From: Byssovorax sp.
GTDB taxonomy: Bacteria; Myxococcota_A; Polyangia; Polyangiales; Polyangiaceae
Reading direction: 5' to 3'
Assembly: GCA_025362495.1 (NCBI GenBank)
Contig: JANYGI010000159.1
Location: 1 to 38,589, forward strand
Length of the DNA stretch: 38,589 nt
In this document: positions 32,440-38,589 of the stretch, piece after piece
Layout: the number at the start of each line of letters is the position of its first letter
Numbering within the stretch: position 1 is the stretch's first letter
Position numbers and translations under genes: made by a program
The notes under the pieces: generated by a model
What the model was told of the DNA's origin: nothing
What the model saw: only the letters and a program-made list of their open reading frames with translations
Database searches by the model: none

Positions 32440-33132
32440 CGCGGGGAGGCGGACAGGGGCGTGCAAACGCTTTCCTACGTCATGTCGAGTCCCGCGTAGG
32501 GGAAGCGTTCACAGCGACAGTGCGTCGCAGGGTGCCATGGATCTTGGTCGAAGCATGGCCGCTCGGCCCTTGGCAGAGCGATGTCCGCCCAACAAGTAGT
32601 AAGCAGACCTGTCGAGCTCTCTACCTCCGCGATAGCCCTACCCGTCTAGCGCACCTCCTCCGCTGTTCGCCAGATCAGCCGCTCACGCGGCGGCGGAGCA
32701 ACCGGCCGTCCAGCAACCCGCGATGCTCCGCTCAGCGCCGTGAATCCGCAAGGGAAATCATGCCCGAGATTCCTGGGCAGATCGGACCAGCGCCGTAGCT
32801 CCGCGAGCCTCGCTGTCGTCGGGCAGATCGGCCGAGCGCCGCGGTTCCCTGGCCGACTTTACCTGGCCCATCACCGGCTCGCGGCAGGCGGGCCTTGTTT
32901 GGAACCCCCGCTGCCAGAGCCAATCGCGCCCCGCATCTGGACACGTGCGATCGCGCGCATCGGCACCGCGACCCCGCCCCCTCGGCGGCCGGCTGACCGC
33001 GAGCCGCACGGGGTGCCGACCACGAGCCCTGATTCGCACGCGATCCCCACTCACAAGGCTTGACTCTCGATGTGTGCCCCGGCACCATGCCGACTCGGAC
33101 CGGGCGAACCTCGCCCGGGGAGGAGAACATCA
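32440..33132. other. gene-free stretch with an imperfect inverted repeat
   Basis: No convincing ORF was found on either strand. An imperfect stem (AACGCTT/AAGCGTT plus CCTACG/CGTAGG, 32466-32509) is present. A 24-bp word starting GGGCAGATCGG occurs twice with a 46-bp period (32775 and 32821), the copies differing at several bases. The region is less strongly GC-biased than its neighbours. Confidence 0.4.
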
Positions 33133-33879
33133 ATGCTCGATCTGCAGCGCCTGATCATCGTCCGCCAGCGCCGCCTGGCGCAGACTCTCGGCGAGACAGC
33201 GCAGGACAAGGCCTTCGTGAAGACGCTGGCTCCCGATGTGCGCGCCGCGCTGACGGAGACGGTGACGGCGGGAGAGGCCCTCGACTCCGCTCATGTGCTC
33301 CCACCGCTCCTGGTCGACAACAGCACCGATACCGTGTTCGGCGCATTCGACGCGTTCGTGGCGAGCATCGTGCGAGGGATGACCGATCGGGTGATTGCGC
33401 CGCTGCCGGCGCCGCAGGCGAAGAAGAAGGCCGCGGCGGCGACACTGCGGCAGCGTGCGTTCCCGCACGGCGTGGATTTCCTGTCGCGCTCGATGCCCCT
33501 GCAGTACGACGCGATGGTGACGGTGATTGGCACGCTCCGCAATGATCCGGAGTGCGTCGCCGCCGTCAAGGAGCTCGACGCTGGTTACTTCGTCGATCAC
33601 ATGGAGGCTCACCTCGCGCCGTATGGCCGCGCCGTGAGGACCACCGACGACCGCGACATGGAGTCCGTCGGCGCCGCCTTCCATGCGGCGTACGTGGGCC
33701 TCGTGGTCAAGAGCACGGCGCACCACGCCGGCGCGGCCGAGATCGAGAAGCGGCTCTGGAACCCGTACCAGCACGAAATCGCAGCCCAGCGCGACGAAGA
33801 GCGGCTCGCTCGCGTCCGCACCAAGACCCGGAAAGCCGAAGCCGCGAAGGCGCCGAAGGGCGAAGCGCCGAAGGCCTGA
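33133..33879 (+). CDS. hypothetical protein, helical, possibly cytosolic
   Basis: This 248-residue protein is not recognised. It is predominantly helical (LQRLIIVRQRRLAQTLGETA, later FDAFVASIVRGMTDRVIAP), with a more mixed middle (SMPLQYDAMVTVIGTLRNDPECVAAVKELDAGYF) and a low-complexity basic tail (KAEAAKAPKGEAPKA, about 233-248). No signal peptide or membrane segment is visible. The ATG at 33133 is preceded by GGGGAGGAG, a strong ribosome site; the upstream in-frame start at 33070 lacks one. It stands alone between a gene-free stretch and a hairpin, in a region that looks accessory. Confidence 0.65.
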   Translation: MLDLQRLIIVRQRRLAQTLGETAQDKAFVKTLAPDVRAALTETVTAGEALDSAHVLPPLLVDNSTDTVFGAFDAFVASIVRGMTDRVIAPLPAPQAKKKAAAATLRQRAFPHGVDFLSRSMPLQYDAMVTVIGTLRNDPECVAAVKELDAGYFVDHMEAHLAPYGRAVRTTDDRDMESVGAAFHAAYVGLVVKSTAHHAGAAEIEKRLWNPYQHEIAAQRDEERLARVRTKTRKAEAAKAPKGEAPKA

Positions 33880-33916
33880 GCGTCGGCGAGCGTCATCACC
33901 CCATCGCGGATCACAG

Positions 33917-33939
33917 TCACGCCGAGACGGTCGGCGTGA
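33917..33939 (+). terminator. hairpin after the hypothetical gene
   Basis: TCACGCCGA and TCGGCGTGA form perfect 9-bp arms around a 5-nt loop, 37 bp after the stop at 33879. A wider GTCATCAC/GTGATGAC pair (33892-33943) could also form. No U-tract follows. Confidence 0.5.
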
Positions 33940-33994
33940 TGACCCCCTGCCCTGCGATGATCTCCGGCATCGGGGCGGCGGTGGGTTTCTTCAT
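33917..33994 (-). CDS. doubtful 25-residue small protein
   Basis: A minus-strand ATG at 33994, preceded by GGAGAGG at about 8 nt, opens a 25-codon frame beginning MKKPTAAPMP, with no tryptophan or cysteine. It might be a small peptide or a chance ORF. The downstream hairpin overlaps its stop codon, which argues against it. Low confidence. Confidence 0.2.
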   Translation of the reverse strand: MKKPTAAPMPEIIAGQGVITPTVSA

Positions 33995-34253
33995 GGTCCA
34001 TCCTCTCCAGCGTCCGGAGCTCCTACGTACACTCCACCGCTCGGCTCCATCGCTCTTCCGCGCGCAAGGCCCTGGGGTCTCGGCTGAGAGGTCCTGCCGG
34101 AACACAGCCTCCGAGGTCCTCATCAGCTGCAACGTCCGAGTTGGGCGGCGGCGTCTTCGACCGAGCCCCGTCAATCAACCAGGCCAAGCCGCTCGCGCTT
34201 GCGCGATGCTCCGTTGCTCGACTCGGTCATCTACGTCCAACTCGCGTCGAGGA

Positions 34254-34988
34254 CTACCGCTCTCCGTTCGCGATCAGCGCCATCATCTCCGGGTAGTGAT
34301 ACGTCGTGCTCGTCACGGGGTGGTGCTTAGCCGCGGCGACCATCGCCTTCGCGATCTGTTCCACGCTGATCGATTTGTACTTCGCCGGCGTGACGAACGA
34401 GAACAGCGGCAGGGCCTTCTCGAGCAGCCACGGCGTGTGCTGAGAACCGATGATCATCGCGGGGCGGAACACGCTCACGATCGCCGGCCCACTCGCGCGC
34501 ACGGCCTCTTCGGCCTCGCCCTTCACGCGGCTGTACCGCGACATGCCAGCGGCGCCGCTGCCGCTGGCCTTCGCGGTCGGGTCCGCCCCCGCGGCAGTCA
34601 TGAAGGCGAGATGCCGGACCTTGCCCGAATCTCGCAATGCCCGTGCGAACGCTTCGTTCAGCGCAACATCGACCGCGCGATGCTCCTCGAGCGTGAGCTT
34701 CGACGTGCCGGCCCCGACGCCGAGCACGCTGAATCCTTCCAGGTCGCCGTCGAATTCCCTCGCTGCATCGAGCGTCGCCACGGCGAGGGGCGCGGGCTTC
34801 ATGTCGGGAACGAGCTTCTCCACCAGCCTGCGACCGGCGGTGTGAGCCATCGCGACCGCCTGGGGTAGCGATCGGCGCGATAGGGTGATGACGGCGTCGA
34901 AGCCATCGTCGTGGAACAACTCACGGAGCAGGGCCGTTCCGACGGACCCTGAGCCTCCGAGGACGATCGCGGTGCGTTTGCTGGTCAT
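34254..34988 (-). CDS. atypical short-chain dehydrogenase / NAD(P)-binding protein
   Basis: This 244-residue protein has an N-terminal Rossmann motif (AIVLGGSGSVGTALLREL) and the SDR-like YSRVKGEAE (YxxxK) segment near residue 151, in the order typical of atypical SDRs of the NmrA/HTATIP2-like group. The central part (LAFMTAAGADPTAKASGSG) resembles their strand-loop after the nucleotide site. These proteins often act as redox sensors or reductases of unknown substrate. Length is normal. The next gene on the same strand starts upstream at 36000 and ends at 35059, 70 bp away, so co-transcription is possible. Confidence 0.78.
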   Translation of the reverse strand: MTSKRTAIVLGGSGSVGTALLRELFHDDGFDAVITLSRRSLPQAVAMAHTAGRRLVEKLVPDMKPAPLAVATLDAAREFDGDLEGFSVLGVGAGTSKLTLEEHRAVDVALNEAFARALRDSGKVRHLAFMTAAGADPTAKASGSGAAGMSRYSRVKGEAEEAVRASGPAIVSVFRPAMIIGSQHTPWLLEKALPLFSFVTPAKYKSISVEQIAKAMVAAAKHHPVTSTTYHYPEMMALIANGER

Positions 34989-35058
34989 GGCGGCGCGATG
35001 ATACCCGCGGGTTGCCGGGGAACGGGTGCTCAGAATCGCGCAGCGCTGCCGAATGCGA

Positions 35059-36000
35059 TCACGCGCCGGCGCTCGCTTTCATCAGGGCGAGGCCGAACCA
35101 CCATTGACCTTCTCCCGTGGCGACGTTCAGCTCGCCGCGCGCCATCCGCTGATAGAAATCGGCGAGCGAAGGCGTCGAGTCGAGCGTCTCGCCACCGGTG
35201 GCGCCCGCGTGTCCGCTCTGGCGGGCCAGGCGCAGGAACGCCGCGCCGGAGAGGGCCGCCACCAGCCGACGATTGCAGTCAAATCGGGCGGATAGCGCAG
35301 TGACCGGCTCACCGTCATGGGCCGAGAGCAGGCTCAGGCAAGTAGCCTCGTCCATGCGGAGGAATACCGCGATCGCCGCGAGATCGTAGAAGGGGTCATT
35401 CGGCCCGGCGGTGTCCCAGTCGAGCAGCAGAATGTTCTCGCCGTCGTGAACGAGGTTCGATGGATTGATGTCGTTGTGACTCAGCACCAGGGCGCGCTCG
35501 CGGGCGGGCGGCTCCTCGGTCAGCACGCGTTGCACCGCGTCGACGACGAAGGTTGGCAGCGCGAAGCTCTCCGCGAGGTCGGACCAGATGGAGGCGAGGA
35601 ATTCCCGCGGATCCTTCGCGTCGGCGTCCGGCGGGAGCGGGAGATCGTGGACGCGGCGCACCGTGCGGCCCAGTTGCGTGAGCGCCGCCTCGTGGGTGTC
35701 CGGGTTGCGGTAGAAGGCCGGAAACGACCGGTCGACGACGAAGGCGCTCACCACCGCGCGCCGCGCCTCGTCCACGTGGAGGATGCGTGGCGCCAGACCC
35801 GCGTTCGCGGCGAGCTCCTGGATGCGTACCTTGTGACGCCAGCCGGCGGGCGGCTCGCCCTCACCCGCGATCTTCAGCACGAACGCCTGTCCGGCGGCCT
35901 CGACGCGATAGACACCGGCGCCGGAGAGCCCCGCGGCGATCCGGGTGATCGTGGGGGTGGTGCTCTGGAGATCGGCGGGCAGGCAGGCTTCGAGGTTCAT
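35059..36000 (-). CDS. aminoglycoside phosphotransferase / choline kinase-like protein
   Basis: This 313-residue protein has the APH/choline-kinase fold. The catalytic loop reads LVLSHNDINPSNLV (H-x-D-x-x-x-x-N) and the metal-binding motif LLLDWDTAGPNDPFYDL follows, both in the right half of the protein. The N-terminal lobe (ITRIAAGLSGAGVYRVEAAGQAFVLKIAG) carries a probable ATP-binding Lys. Substrate is unknown: small-molecule or aminoglycoside kinases share this signature. The ATG at 36000 with GGAG 9 nt upstream is preferred; ATGs at 36057 and 36072 are in frame but without a better site. A gene remnant lies 68 bp upstream. Confidence 0.8.
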   Translation of the reverse strand: MNLEACLPADLQSTTPTITRIAAGLSGAGVYRVEAAGQAFVLKIAGEGEPPAGWRHKVRIQELAANAGLAPRILHVDEARRAVVSAFVVDRSFPAFYRNPDTHEAALTQLGRTVRRVHDLPLPPDADAKDPREFLASIWSDLAESFALPTFVVDAVQRVLTEEPPARERALVLSHNDINPSNLVHDGENILLLDWDTAGPNDPFYDLAAIAVFLRMDEATCLSLLSAHDGEPVTALSARFDCNRRLVAALSGAAFLRLARQSGHAGATGGETLDSTPSLADFYQRMARGELNVATGEGQWWFGLALMKASAGA

Positions 36001-36068
36001 CCTCGGCTCCGGCGGCAGGGTGCGGTTGGAGAGGACCAGGTTCGATCTCGCATTCATGTCGGGCAAGC

Positions 36069-36242
36069 TCACGATGGGCAGCTCGTGAAGCTGGAGACGG
36101 TGAACGCACCGCTGTCGTCGCCGAAAGCGTGCTCCTTGTCATCGAAGTTGAGGAAGAGCCGTTCGAAGCGCAGCGGCGGCTCCGGAGCGTTGCCGCTCCC
36201 CGGGAACGCGCGTAGCGTGGCCCGACCTGTGGAGTCGCTCGA
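36069..36242 (-). pseudogene. C-terminal remnant of an unrecognised gene
   Basis: The minus-strand frame ending in TGA at 36069-36071 reads as protein-like sequence for 57 codons (SDSTGRATLRAFPGSGNAPE, then FERLFLNFDDKEHAFGDDSG and a final SCPS). No start codon lies in this frame, and upstream it runs into the kinase gene on the other strand, where composition becomes unlike protein. It may be the leftover end of a gene broken by rearrangement, and it occupies most of the space between APH-like gene and kinase. The family is not recognised. Confidence 0.4.
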
Positions 36243-36250
36243 AGGCCACG

Positions 36251-38589
<2,339 letters not shown>

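Larger units (their letters stand above)
33880..34253. other. gene-poor stretch with a 3' hairpin
   Basis: Apart from a doubtful 25-codon ORF on the minus strand (33917-33994), no coding sequence is seen. It holds the hairpin at 33917-33939 that follows the hypothetical gene, and nothing else recognised. Confidence 0.4.

Noticed and set aside
33917-33994. RiPP-type precursor peptide
   Set aside because: The 25-codon ORF has a ribosome site, but no modification enzyme is adjacent and its stop overlaps a hairpin.

Overview
The window is high-GC bacterial DNA that reads as a myxobacterium, most likely Polyangiales-like. The grounds are a CdnL/CarD-type regulator, a GltJ/AgmX-like motility protein, a lysine/alanine-rich histone H1-like protein, a Hanks-type kinase fused to a cyclase-like segment and a P-loop ATPase, a MXAN_0977-like di-heme cassette, and many lipoproteins. 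These are family recognitions made by reading; no database search was run.

Region by region. 1-995: the 3' end of a frameshifted gene, a small membrane protein, and a gene-free stretch with five consecutive hairpins. 996-3887: a hypothetical protein, a zinc-ribbon membrane protein on the minus strand, then a plus-strand run of pterin dehydratase, RNase III and a small exported protein. 3900-6351: an iron-storage locus (bfd, bfr) behind a promoter that overlaps a Fur-like palindrome, followed by an NtrC-type regulator. 6417-11028: a receiver protein, queA and tgt (queuosine tRNA modification), and a GspE-N/receiver/TPR protein. 11086-13706: the GltJ/AgmX-like protein and a B12-binding mutase subunit. 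13750-13900: a composite inverted-repeat element. 13900-16226: an outer-membrane barrel, trmL and a lipoprotein. 16398-19222: carD/cdnL behind a long leader, then an OmpA-lipoprotein/ppx pair, all minus strand. 19526-21500: histone-like gene with a good promoter, and an MFS transporter. 21620-27673: an NlpC/P60-type lipoprotein, an anchored propeller protein, and a minus-strand cassette of a Cys-rich lipoprotein, a parallel beta-helix lipoprotein and two di-heme lipoproteins. 27766-30594: an alpha/beta hydrolase and a membrane protein of unknown function. 30600-34250: accessory-looking DNA with a 32-bp tandem repeat, a frame-disrupted gene, a nucleotidyltransferase and an unknown helical protein. 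34254-38589: an atypical SDR, an APH/choline-kinase-like enzyme, a gene remnant, and a large kinase gene that runs off the right edge.

How the genes work together. bfd and bfr store and release iron and appear to be iron-regulated. queA and tgt are consecutive enzymes of queuosine synthesis and overlap by 4 bp. The OmpA-like lipoprotein and ppx are 8 bp apart. The di-heme cassette overlaps gene to gene and looks like one exported redox system. The signals most worth following are the composite palindromic element at 13.75-13.9 kb, the di-heme cassette, the bfd operator, the degenerate cyclase segment of the kinase, and several broken genes that a plain gene finder would miss.
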